Source: Bradyrhizobium sp. sBnM-33 (lineage in GTDB: Bacteria; Pseudomonadota; Alphaproteobacteria; Rhizobiales; Xanthobacteraceae). From it: DNA of 64,000 bases. The notes beneath the pieces are model-generated. The model was not told the DNA's origin, searched no databases, and saw nothing but the letters and a program-made list of their open reading frames with translations. The stretch lies in assembly GCF_032917945.1 (NCBI RefSeq), contig NZ_CP136624.1:5208001-5272000 (forward strand), in the 5' to 3' direction. Of this stretch, positions 56,493 through 64,000 are shown one piece after another. The position numbers were made by a program, and so were the translations under genes. Position 1 is the first letter of the stretch, and each line of letters starts with the position of its first letter.

Positions 56493-57566
56493 TCACACGT
56501 TGGAGCTATGGATCGCCTCCACAACAGCCGCGGTGACATCCCTGGTCGTCGCGGTGCCGCCGACATCGGGCGTCATGATGCCGGCGCCCGTGACCTTCTC
56601 CACGGCGTGCATCAGCCGTGCCGAGGCTTCAGCCTCGCCGAGATGATCGAGCATCTGCGACGCCGTCCAGAAGCTCGCGACCGGGTTTGCGATACCCTTG
56701 CCGGTGATGTCGAACGCAGAGCCGTGGATCGGTTCGAACATGGAGGGAAAGCGCCGCTCGGGATCGATGTTCGCGGTCGGCGCCACCCCGAGGCTGCCGG
56801 CGAGCGCGCCGGCGAGATCGGACAGGATATCGGCGTGGAGATTGGTCGCCACGATGGTGTCGAGGCTCTGCGGCTTCAGCGTCATCCGCACCGTCATCGC
56901 ATCGACCAGCATCTTGTCCCAGGTGACGTCAGCAAACTCTTTCGAGACCTCCTCGGCGATCTCGTCCCACATCACCATGCCATGCCGCTGCGCATTCGAT
57001 TTTGTCACTACCGTGAGCAGCTTGCGTGGTCGAGACTGCGCCAGGCGGAATGCATAGCGCATGATCCGCTGGACGCCGACGCGGGTGAAGATGGCCACTT
57101 CCGTGCCGACTTCCTCCGGCAGGCCGCGATGCACCCGCCCGCCGCAGCCGGCATATTCGCCTTCGGAATTTTCACGCACGGTCACCCAGTCGAGGTCGCC
57201 CACCTCGGCATGGCGAAGCGGCGAGGTGATGCCGGGCAGGATCCGGGTCGGGCGAACGTTGGCGTATTGGTCAAACCCTTGGCAGATTGGCAGGCGCAGG
57301 CCCCATAGCGTGATGTGATCGGGCACGTCGGGCGCGCCGACCGCGCCGAAATAGATCGCGTCGAATTTTTTCAGCGTGGCGAGGCCGTCGGCCGGCATCA
57401 TTACGCCGTGCTTGCGGTAATAGGCCGAGCCCCAGTCGAAGGTTTCGACGTTGAACTTGACGTCGCCGAGCCGCTTTTCGAGGCTTTCAAGCGCGGTGAC
57501 GCCGGCGGCAATGACTTCCGGACCGATCCCGTCAGCTGGAATGGCGGCGATTGAATATTCACGCAT
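56493..57566 (-). CDS. Tartrate dehydrogenase / D-malate-type decarboxylating dehydrogenase
   Basis: A 357-aa member of the isopropylmalate/isocitrate dehydrogenase superfamily. REYSIAAIPADGIGPEVIAAGV opens the fold. RENSEGEYAGCGGRVHRG and ATNLHADILSDLAGALAGSLGVAPTANI are the substrate and metal segments, and FEPIHGSAFDITGKGIANPVA is the NAD/adenine loop. The sequence details (FGAVGAPDVPDHITLWGLRLPICQGFDQYANVRP) match the tartrate/D-malate branch better than LeuB. The start at 57566 is favoured over one inside the repeat at 57635. Adjacent TctC receptor and a divergent LysR gene form a catabolic cluster. Confidence 0.92.
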   Translation of the reverse strand: MREYSIAAIPADGIGPEVIAAGVTALESLEKRLGDVKFNVETFDWGSAYYRKHGVMMPADGLATLKKFDAIYFGAVGAPDVPDHITLWGLRLPICQGFDQYANVRPTRILPGITSPLRHAEVGDLDWVTVRENSEGEYAGCGGRVHRGLPEEVGTEVAIFTRVGVQRIMRYAFRLAQSRPRKLLTVVTKSNAQRHGMVMWDEIAEEVSKEFADVTWDKMLVDAMTVRMTLKPQSLDTIVATNLHADILSDLAGALAGSLGVAPTANIDPERRFPSMFEPIHGSAFDITGKGIANPVASFWTASQMLDHLGEAEASARLMHAVEKVTGAGIMTPDVGGTATTRDVTAAVVEAIHSSNV

Positions 57567-57606
57567 CGAAGTCTCCTTGGAAGGTCTGGGCCCGCGCCCT
57601 ACCCAC

Positions 57607-57690
57607 GTCATTGCGAGCGCAGCGAAGCAATCCATAGCGCCGCAAACCGAGGCATGGATTGCTTCGTCGTTTCGGTCCTCGCAATGAGGG
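57607..57690. repeat. Palindromic repeat, 'GTCATTGCGAGCG' family, copy 4
   Basis: It reads GTCATTGCGAGCGCAGCGAAGC and ends GGTCCTCGCAATGAG, with AATCCAT / ATGGATT inner arms. It lies in the divergent promoter region between the dehydrogenase and the LysR gene. Confidence 0.85.
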
Positions 57691-57802
57691 CGCGGAACGT
57701 CCGCAGGTCCTACGCTTCGCGCATCCTGCGGCCGCTTCTATCGATCGGCAATTGCCTGGCATTTATACAAAAAATTGATATAATCGCCCCGCGGGAGGGC
57801 CG

Positions 57803-58708
57803 ATGGATCTGCATCACTTGCGTTGCTTCGTGGCTGCCGCCGAGGAACTGCATTTTGGCCGGGCGGCGCAGCGGCTCGACATGCTGCCGTCGGCGCTCGG
57901 CCGTTTCATTCGCCTGCTTGAAGAGGATCTCGGCACGCGGTTGATGACTCGCACGACGCGAAGCGTCGCGCTGACCGACGATGGCGCGGTGCTGCTCAAG
58001 GACGCGCTTGCCTTGCTGGCGCAGGCAGATGCACTAGCCGGCAAGTTTCGTACGCGCGGCCGAAAACGCGCGGCAATCATTCGCGTCGGCGCGATCGACA
58101 GCGCCGCCGCGGGACTGTTGCCAAAACTGCTCCATGATTTCCGGCAGCGCCGGCCCGACGTCACCGTGCAACTGGTCGAGGACAAAACGGTCCGCCTGCT
58201 GCCGCGCCTGTTGTCCGGCCGGCTCGATCTCGCCTTCGTGCGGCCGCCGGAGCGGCCGGATAAGCGGCTGGAATTTGCCTTTCTGCTGCACGAGACCGCC
58301 GTCGTTGCGGTTGCCGACCGTCATCCGCTGGCGTCGCGCAAGCGCGTCACCATCGCCGATCTCGAGAACGAGCCGTTGATCGTACCCGAACGACGTTCGC
58401 GTCCGCACAGCCACGACCTCACCATGAAACTATTCGCCGAGGCGGGGCTAGAGGCGCGTGTCGCCCAGATCGCCGACGAGAAGCAGACCATCGTCAACCT
58501 TGTCTCCACCGGCCTCGGCCTTGCCATCGTCCCGCGCTGGACGTCGCGCATGGCGACGCGCGGCGTCCGCTTCATCCGTCTCGCGGCGTCCGACATGAAC
58601 AAGCTGCCGCTCGCCGCCGCCTGGACGCGCGGCACGCGTGATGCGGTCAGGGATGACGTTCTGGAAATGCTGAAAGCCGATCTGCCGCGCTACGCGCGCG
58701 AGGCGTAG
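57803..58708 (+). CDS. LysR-family transcriptional regulator
   Basis: A 301-aa LTTR. The N-terminal winged HTH (about 1-60) reads [47 protein letters not shown]. The substrate-binding domain fills about 90-295 ([34 protein letters not shown]). It is divergent from the dehydrogenase-TctC pair and is the likely regulator of that cluster; the intergenic region also holds a palindromic repeat. Confidence 0.93.
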   Translation: MDLHHLRCFVAAAEELHFGRAAQRLDMLPSALGRFIRLLEEDLGTRLMTRTTRSVALTDDGAVLLKDALALLAQADALAGKFRTRGRKRAAIIRVGAIDSAAAGLLPKLLHDFRQRRPDVTVQLVEDKTVRLLPRLLSGRLDLAFVRPPERPDKRLEFAFLLHETAVVAVADRHPLASRKRVTIADLENEPLIVPERRSRPHSHDLTMKLFAEAGLEARVAQIADEKQTIVNLVSTGLGLAIVPRWTSRMATRGVRFIRLAASDMNKLPLAAAWTRGTRDAVRDDVLEMLKADLPRYAREA

Positions 58709-58727
58709 AGCGCTTGCCGGTCGTAGT

Positions 58728-58812
58728 CGTAGGATGGGTAGAGCGAAGCGAAACCCATCGCCGTGCGGACCGGCGTTGTTGATGGGTATCGCTTCGCTCC
58801 ACCCATCCTACG
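58728..58812. repeat. Palindromic repeat with 12-bp perfect arms
   Basis: Arms CGTAGGATGGGT and ACCCATCCTACG, with inner AGCGAAGCG / CGCTTCGCT and CCCATC / GATGGG. Related to the 'GTAGGGTGGG' elements at 14553 and 45270. It lies 19 bp after the LysR stop and could also act as a terminator. Confidence 0.8.
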
Positions 58813-58945
58813 GAACTGTCATCGCCCGGCTTGACCGGGCGACCCAGTACTCCAGAGGCAGTAGTGATTGATTCGATAGGCCGCGGCGTACTGGATACCC
58901 GTACACGGGTATGACGAACCTTGATTGGGACGAGCGCTGTTGCCT

Positions 58946-59275
58946 TCAGATCGAGAAACTGGTCCCGCAGCCGCAGGACGCCGTGGCGTTTGGATTGACC
59001 ACGCGGAACGAAGCGCCGATCAGATCGTCGACGAAATCGACTTCGGAGCCGGCGAGGAACGGCACCGAGGCCGGATCGACCAGCACCACTGCGTCCTCTC
59101 GCGCGATCACGAGATCGTCCTCCGCCTTGGCATGGTCGACGTCAAACTTGTACTGGAAGCCGGAGCAGCCGCCGCCCTCGACGGAAATGCGCAGCATGGC
59201 GCCGTCGCCTTCGTTCTTAAGGATTTCGCCGATGCGGCGGGCAGCCCGCTCGCTGACGGTGATGGCAGTGGTCAT
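58946..59275 (-). CDS. erpA: A-type iron-sulfur cluster carrier (ErpA/IscA)
   Basis: A 109-aa carrier that passes Fe-S clusters to apo-enzymes. The three cysteines are in GGGCSGFQY (near residue 36) and SCGCG (near the C-terminus), as in the HesB/IscA family. ISVEGGGCSGFQYKFDV is the family block. The ATG at 59275 (MTTAITVSERAARRIGEIL) fits; the frame is open to 59329. It is divergent from dgt, an arrangement common in relatives. Confidence 0.94.
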   Translation of the reverse strand: MTTAITVSERAARRIGEILKNEGDGAMLRISVEGGGCSGFQYKFDVDHAKAEDDLVIAREDAVVLVDPASVPFLAGSEVDFVDDLIGASFRVVNPNATASCGCGTSFSI

Positions 59276-59378
59276 GGCATGGTCTCCGGCCCCGTCATAC
59301 CAATTCATTTGGTATGGCGCGTTAGACATAGTTAAGTGCGTATTCTCGCGGAATCAAATGGATAAGGACTAAAAAACC

Positions 59379-60587
59379 GTGTCGGTCGGAATGGCTGCCC
59401 CCCGCGCGCTTTATGGCTGCGACCCTGACCGGAGCCGCGGGCGGCTGTTCGCGGAGCCGCCGAGCCGGACCCGCAGCCCGTTCCGGCGCGATTGCGACCG
59501 GGTGATCCATTCCACCGCGTTCCGGCGGCTGAAACACAAGACACAAGTTTTCGTGTTCCACGAGGGCGACCACTACCGCACCCGGCTGACCCATTCGCTG
59601 GAAGTGGCGCAGATCGCCCGCGCATTGGCGCGCCAGCTTGGACTCGACGAGGATCTCACCGAAACGCTGGCGCTGGCCCATGACCTCGGCCATCCCCCGT
59701 TCGGCCATGCCGGCGAGCGGGCGCTCGACAAATGCCTCAGGGATCACGGCGGCTTCGATCACAACGCGCAGGCGCTGCGAGTCGTGACCTCGCTGGAGCA
59801 TCGCTATCCCGAGTTCGACGGGCTGAACCTGACCTGGGAGTCGCTGGAGGGCATCGTAAAGCACAACGGCCCGCTGACCGAGCGGGGCGGGGGCCCCGCC
59901 GGGCCTTACCGCGACAGTGGCATCCCCGTCGGCATCTCCGATTTCGATCAAAAATTCGATCTGGAGCTGTGGAGCTACGCCTCGCTGGAGGCGCAGGCCG
60001 CAGCGTTTGCCGACGATATCGCCTATGACGCCCACGACATCGACGACGGCCTGCGCGCCGGGCTGTTTGCCGTCGACGACCTCAAGGTGATGCCGCTGAC
60101 TGAGTCCATCATCGCCGAAATTGACCGGCATTATCCCAATCTCGACGATGCCAGGCGCGGCGCGGAACTGGTGCGCGAATTGATTTCCTACATGATCGGG
60201 GCGGTCATGTCGGAGGCGGGCAGCCGTCTTGCCGCGGCGAAGCCGCAATCAGCCGACGACGTGCGCCACTACCATCAGCCGTTGATCGCCTTCCCGCCCG
60301 ACGTCGCCGAGGAGGAGGCCGCGATCAAGGCGTTCCTGAAACAGCACATGTACCGCCACCACCGGGTGATGCGGGTGATGGGCGAGGCGGAAGGCATCCT
60401 GTTCGACCTGTTCGCGCGCTACCAGAATTCGCCGGGAGACCTGCCGGCCGAATGGGTGGAGGGTACCGAACGCGTCACGGACGGCGAACGGGCGCGCCGG
60501 ATTGGCAATTTCATCGCCGGCATGACCGACCGCTACGCCCTGATGGAGCATCAACGGCTTTTTGACTCGACCCCGGATTTGCGTTAG
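59379..60587 (+). CDS. dgt: Deoxyguanosinetriphosphate triphosphohydrolase-like protein
   Basis: A 402-aa HD-superfamily dNTPase. The HD metal site is seen as [17 protein letters not shown] plus [15 protein letters not shown], and the N-terminal [22 protein letters not shown] is typical of the family. The start is a GTG at 59379; an internal ATG follows five codons later. It is followed after 9 bp by argS, so the dgt-argS-SPOR order forms a probable operon. Confidence 0.95.
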   Translation: MSVGMAAPRALYGCDPDRSRGRLFAEPPSRTRSPFRRDCDRVIHSTAFRRLKHKTQVFVFHEGDHYRTRLTHSLEVAQIARALARQLGLDEDLTETLALAHDLGHPPFGHAGERALDKCLRDHGGFDHNAQALRVVTSLEHRYPEFDGLNLTWESLEGIVKHNGPLTERGGGPAGPYRDSGIPVGISDFDQKFDLELWSYASLEAQAAAFADDIAYDAHDIDDGLRAGLFAVDDLKVMPLTESIIAEIDRHYPNLDDARRGAELVRELISYMIGAVMSEAGSRLAAAKPQSADDVRHYHQPLIAFPPDVAEEEAAIKAFLKQHMYRHHRVMRVMGEAEGILFDLFARYQNSPGDLPAEWVEGTERVTDGERARRIGNFIAGMTDRYALMEHQRLFDSTPDLR

Positions 60588-60596
60588 GCGGCGGCC

Positions 60597-62390
60597 ATGT
60601 CCGACAAGCCAGCTACACAACACCTGTTCGCCGACGCGCTGGCGCGCGTGCAGGCGATCTGCGCCGTGCTCGCGGCCGAGGGCCAGTGGCCCGCCGGCAC
60701 CGATTTCTCCCGCATCGTGGTCGAGCCGCCGCGCGACGCGAGCCATGGCGACATGGCGACCAATGCCGCGATGGTGTTGGCCAAGGACGCAAAGGCAAAG
60801 CCGCGCGAACTCGCCGACAAGATCGCGGAAAAATTGCGCGCCGACGATCTGGTTGCCGCCGTCGAGGTCGCCGGGCCCGGCTTCATCAATCTCACCTTGA
60901 AGCCTCAGGTCTGGGTCGATGAACTGCGCACCATGCTGCGCGAAGGCGCAGCGTATGGCAAAAGCGCAGTCGGCGCCGGCGCCAAGGTCAACGTCGAATA
61001 TGTCTCGGCCAATCCGACCGGGCCGATGCATGTTGGCCATTGCCGCGGCGCGGTGTTCGGCGATGCGCTGTGCGGCCTGCTGGATTTTGCAGGCTATGAC
61101 GTCACCCGCGAGTATTACATCAATGACGCCGGCGCTCAGGTCGACGTGCTCGCGCGCTCGGCCCACCTGCGCTATCTGGAAGCGCTCGGCGAGAACGTCG
61201 GCGAGATCCCGGAAGGGCTGTATCCGGGCGACTATCTCGTGCCGGTTGGCCAGGCACTCGCGGCAGAGCATGGCGACAAGCTCACGGCGATGCCGGAAAG
61301 CGCATGGCTGCCAATCGTCCGCAACAAGTCCATCGCCATGATGATGGACATGATCAAGGGCGATCTCGCCGCGCTGAACATCAAGCATGAGGTGTTCTTC
61401 TCGGAGCGGTCGCTGATCGAGACCGGCAACAACAAGGTCACCGAGACCATCGATTTCCTGCGCGCCAAGGGCGACATCTATGAAGGCCGCCTGCCGCCGC
61501 CGAAGGGCAAGCCGGTCGAGGATTACGAGGACCGCATCCAAACGCTGTTCCGCGCCACCGCCTACGGCGATGACGTCGATCGTCCGCTAATCAAGTCGGA
61601 CGGCTCTTACACCTACTTCGCTTCCGACATCGCCTATCACAAGAACAAGGTCGATCGCGGCTTCCTCGAGATGATCGACGTGTTCGGCGCCGATCATGGC
61701 GGCTACATCAAGCGCATGCAGGCTGCGGTGAAGGGCGTCAGTGGCGGCAAGGCGGCGCTCGACGTCAAGGTGGTGCAGCTCGTTCGCCTGCTGCGTGCCG
61801 GCGAGCCCGTGCGGATGTCAAAACGCTCCGGCGATTTCGTCACGTTGCGCGAAGTGGTCGACGAGGTCGGTTCCGACGCCGTGCGGTTCATGATGCTGTT
61901 CCGCAAGAACGACGCTGTGCTCGATTTCGACCTCGCCAAGGTGCTCGAGCAATCGAAGGACAATCCGGTCTTCTACGTCCAGTACGGACATGCCCGCGGC
62001 CACTCCATTTTCAAGAATGCCCGCGAAGTGGTTCCGGATCTCCCCGAGGATGACGCGGCCCGGACGGCCTATTTGGGGGATGCCCCGGTGGAGCGGCTGA
62101 CGGATCCGGCCGAACTTGACCTTTTGAAGCGGTTGGCGCTCTATCCCCGGATGGTCGAGGCGGCGGCGGTCGCACATGAACCGCACCGAATCGCTTTTTA
62201 TCTATATGATTTGGCCAGTGAATTTCATGCGTTGTGGACGAAGGGGCGGGATTTGCCCTATTTACGCTTCATTATAACTAATGATGCAGAAATCACGAGG
62301 GCGCGACTGGCTATGGTCCAGGGCGTCGTCTCGGTTCTGGCATCGGGCTTAGCCGTTCTCGGCGTCCACGCTCCGACCGAGATGCGGTAG
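60597..62390 (+). CDS. argS: Arginyl-tRNA synthetase
   Basis: Class I synthetase of 597 aa. The HIGH motif appears as [15 protein letters not shown] (about 138-150) and the KMSKS-equivalent loop as [10 protein letters not shown] (near 406). The N-terminal Add-1 domain and C-terminal DALR-type anticodon domain ([36 protein letters not shown]) are present. It starts 9 bp after the dgt stop. Confidence 0.97.
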   Translation: MSDKPATQHLFADALARVQAICAVLAAEGQWPAGTDFSRIVVEPPRDASHGDMATNAAMVLAKDAKAKPRELADKIAEKLRADDLVAAVEVAGPGFINLTLKPQVWVDELRTMLREGAAYGKSAVGAGAKVNVEYVSANPTGPMHVGHCRGAVFGDALCGLLDFAGYDVTREYYINDAGAQVDVLARSAHLRYLEALGENVGEIPEGLYPGDYLVPVGQALAAEHGDKLTAMPESAWLPIVRNKSIAMMMDMIKGDLAALNIKHEVFFSERSLIETGNNKVTETIDFLRAKGDIYEGRLPPPKGKPVEDYEDRIQTLFRATAYGDDVDRPLIKSDGSYTYFASDIAYHKNKVDRGFLEMIDVFGADHGGYIKRMQAAVKGVSGGKAALDVKVVQLVRLLRAGEPVRMSKRSGDFVTLREVVDEVGSDAVRFMMLFRKNDAVLDFDLAKVLEQSKDNPVFYVQYGHARGHSIFKNAREVVPDLPEDDAARTAYLGDAPVERLTDPAELDLLKRLALYPRMVEAAAVAHEPHRIAFYLYDLASEFHALWTKGRDLPYLRFIITNDAEITRARLAMVQGVVSVLASGLAVLGVHAPTEMR

Positions 62391-62509
62391 GCAGGGGCGA
62401 AGGCCCTTCACGAATGGGGGTTCGTGGGGGTATCTGGCAGGGGCCACGCTCGTCATGGTTTGTTTGACATGGCGGGTTGGCGCTGTCCCGAAGGGGATGC
62501 ATCATCACG

Positions 62510-63997
62510 ATGGCTGATCGATATCAGGAACGACCTTTTCCCTCCGCCGATCAGGATCGCGGTGAGAGCGATCCGCTTGCGGAGCTCGCAAGGCTGATCG
62601 GGCAGAGCGATCCGTTGGGGGCTGCGGCCAAGCCGGCGCCGCGCCCGCTGCAGTCGCGGGCCAATGTGCGTCCGCAGCAGTACCATCCACCAGAGGAGGA
62701 CCTCGACGCGCCTCCGGCCCCGCCGGCATGGATGCAGCGCGCGCGCCAGGAAACCCCGCCGCCGCCACTTCCATCACCTCTGCCGCAGGAGCAGGCTTAC
62801 GACGACGAGCCGGACTACCAGCCGGCGCCGGTACATCCCTTGCACCGCTACGCGGCCCAGCATCAGGCGCCCGCGCAGGACTCGCAGGACTATTACGAGG
62901 CTCCGCAGCAATATGCCGACGAGCCGCAGCAGGACCCGTCGCGCTACGACGATGCGCTGTATGGGCGGCTCGAAAATGGCGAGCACGACGATCAGCGCGA
63001 TCCGGCCTATTCGGACGATGCCTATGCGTACCAGGGCGAATACGAGGAGGAGGAGCCCGCTCCGAAGAAGCGCTCGAGCGGCCTGATGACCGTCGCCGCG
63101 GTGCTGGCGTTGGCTGTGGTGGGGACGGGCGCTGCCTTTGCCTATCGCACTTACGTCGGTTCGCCCCGCTCGGGCGAGCCGCCGATCATCAAGGCCGACA
63201 ACAGCCCGACCAAGGTAATGCCGGCACCGTCCGACGGGGGCGCCGCCAAGGCCCCTGACCGCATGCTGCAGGGCGATGGCGGCGAGAAGCTGGTGTCGCG
63301 CGAAGAGACGCCGGTCGACGTCAATGCGAGGTCTGGCGCGCCACGCGTGGTGTTTCCGGCGCTGAATCCGAATACCAACCCGCCGCCGGTCGCGAGCGTG
63401 TCTCCGTCCGGTCCGCCGCCCGCAACTGGCGCGAACGGCACGATGCCGAACAACGAGCCCCGCCGAATCAAGACGCTCGCCGTCAAGGGCGATGCGGCTG
63501 AAAATGGCGGCATTCCGGCAGGGGCCAGCGCACCGCCTCCGAAGCCGACGACGCGGAGCGCTGCTGCCCCGGCCCAAGCTGTCGCTCCGGGGCCTGCTCC
63601 CATTGCACCGCCTCCGCCGGCGCGTAACCCGGCGTCGGCCAATGCCAGCGCCAATACGCCGATATCGCTGGCACCGCAGGCCGATGCTGCTCCGCCGCCG
63701 ACCCGGATGGCGGCGACCAATCCGACCCAGGCCGCCCCTGCGAACGGAGGTGGCTATCTGGTCCAGGTCTCCTCGCAGAAGAACGAAGCCGACGCGCAGG
63801 CCTCCTACCGGGCGCTGCAGAGCAAGTTCCCGAGCGTTCTGGGATCGCACTCATCGCTGGTGAAACGCGTCGATCTCGGCGAAAAGGGCGTCTATTACCG
63901 CGCGTTCGCCGGCCCGTTCGGCTCGTCCGAAGAGGCAGCGCAGGTCTGCAGCAGTCTGAAATCTGCCGGCGGCCAGTGCTTCGTCCAAAGGAATTAA
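62510..63997 (+). CDS. SPOR-domain membrane protein
   Basis: A 495-aa bitopic protein. An acidic, Pro/Gln-rich cytoplasmic part is followed by one TM helix at about 198-217 (SGLMTVAAVLALAVVGTGAAFAY), then a Pro/Ala/Gly-rich periplasmic linker, and a C-terminal SPOR domain from about 415 (GGYLVQVSSQKNEADAQASYRALQSKFPSVLG, then GPFGSSEEAAQVCSSLKSAGGQCFV). SPOR domains bind denuded septal peptidoglycan, so it probably acts at the division site. It follows argS by about 120 bp. The ATG at 62510 is preferred over an upstream start. Confidence 0.9.
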   Translation: MADRYQERPFPSADQDRGESDPLAELARLIGQSDPLGAAAKPAPRPLQSRANVRPQQYHPPEEDLDAPPAPPAWMQRARQETPPPPLPSPLPQEQAYDDEPDYQPAPVHPLHRYAAQHQAPAQDSQDYYEAPQQYADEPQQDPSRYDDALYGRLENGEHDDQRDPAYSDDAYAYQGEYEEEEPAPKKRSSGLMTVAAVLALAVVGTGAAFAYRTYVGSPRSGEPPIIKADNSPTKVMPAPSDGGAAKAPDRMLQGDGGEKLVSREETPVDVNARSGAPRVVFPALNPNTNPPPVASVSPSGPPPATGANGTMPNNEPRRIKTLAVKGDAAENGGIPAGASAPPPKPTTRSAAAPAQAVAPGPAPIAPPPPARNPASANASANTPISLAPQADAAPPPTRMAATNPTQAAPANGGGYLVQVSSQKNEADAQASYRALQSKFPSVLGSHSSLVKRVDLGEKGVYYRAFAGPFGSSEEAAQVCSSLKSAGGQCFVQRN

Positions 63998-64000
63998 CGG

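Overview
The window looks like chromosomal DNA of a slow-growing alphaproteobacterium of the Bradyrhizobium type (family Nitrobacteraceae). The evidence is the high GC with strong GC3 bias in most genes, the housekeeping neighbourhoods (trpD-trpC-moaC; secG-pyrG-kdsA; eno, ftsB and pdhA-pdhB-DUF5076-pdhC-lpd; dgt-argS-SPOR protein), an E1-beta subunit carrying its own lipoyl domain, two TctC/Bug-type solute receptors, EcfG-type promoter motifs and several families of palindromic intergenic repeats. No rRNA, tRNA, CRISPR array, transposase or integrase was found. The assignment comes from sequence reading and remembered family features, not from a database search.

Layout. 0-5.1 kb: an acquired-looking LuxR-type regulator, a small secreted protein, a membrane GGDEF-EAL protein and a small secreted protein. 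5.2-9.6 kb (minus): moaC, trpC, trpD and a PpiD-like folding factor. 9.9-17.4 kb: tpiA, a small minus-strand XRE-cupin/hypothetical/GNAT operon, secG, pyrG, a NIPSNAP protein, kdsA, an MFS transporter and an overlooked 42-aa membrane protein. 17.6-22.7 kb: a glutaminase-STAS-cNMP fusion, then a lower-GC insert with a sensor adenylate cyclase and an ABC substrate-binding protein, next to a damaged gene. 22.9-26 kb (minus): queF, a methyltransferase and a cytochrome c/beta-propeller pair. 26-38.5 kb: eno, a medium-chain reductase, an FMN reductase, ftsB, the pyruvate dehydrogenase genes, a threonine-synthase-like gene and a TctC receptor. 38.3-46.7 kb: small stress-type genes, a CNNM/CBS membrane protein, an RTX protein, ilvD, a Sel1-repeat protein, a GNAT gene with no visible start codon, and xthA. 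46.8-52 kb: an RND efflux pair fused translationally to an amidohydrolase gene. 52-58.7 kb: a frameshifted Spy-like gene, a truncated threonyl-tRNA synthetase paralogue behind a threonine-codon attenuator, and a TctC/dehydrogenase/LysR cluster. 58.9-64 kb: erpA, dgt, argS and a SPOR-domain protein.

Most notable point. The threonyl-tRNA synthetase paralogue (53748-54959, minus) lacks the TGS and editing domains. It is preceded by a 28-codon leader ORF with four clustered Thr codons (55103-55117), competing hairpins, and a perfect 15-bp terminator stem followed by T5 (55004-55049). This has the architecture of ribosome-mediated threonine attenuation and I regard it as the best candidate for an undescribed system here.

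Other points worth follow-up are three EcfG-like promoters in front of small envelope or secreted proteins, a homopolymer frameshift in the Spy-like gene, the glutaminase fusion, and the dense palindromic repeats that punctuate the pdh region.
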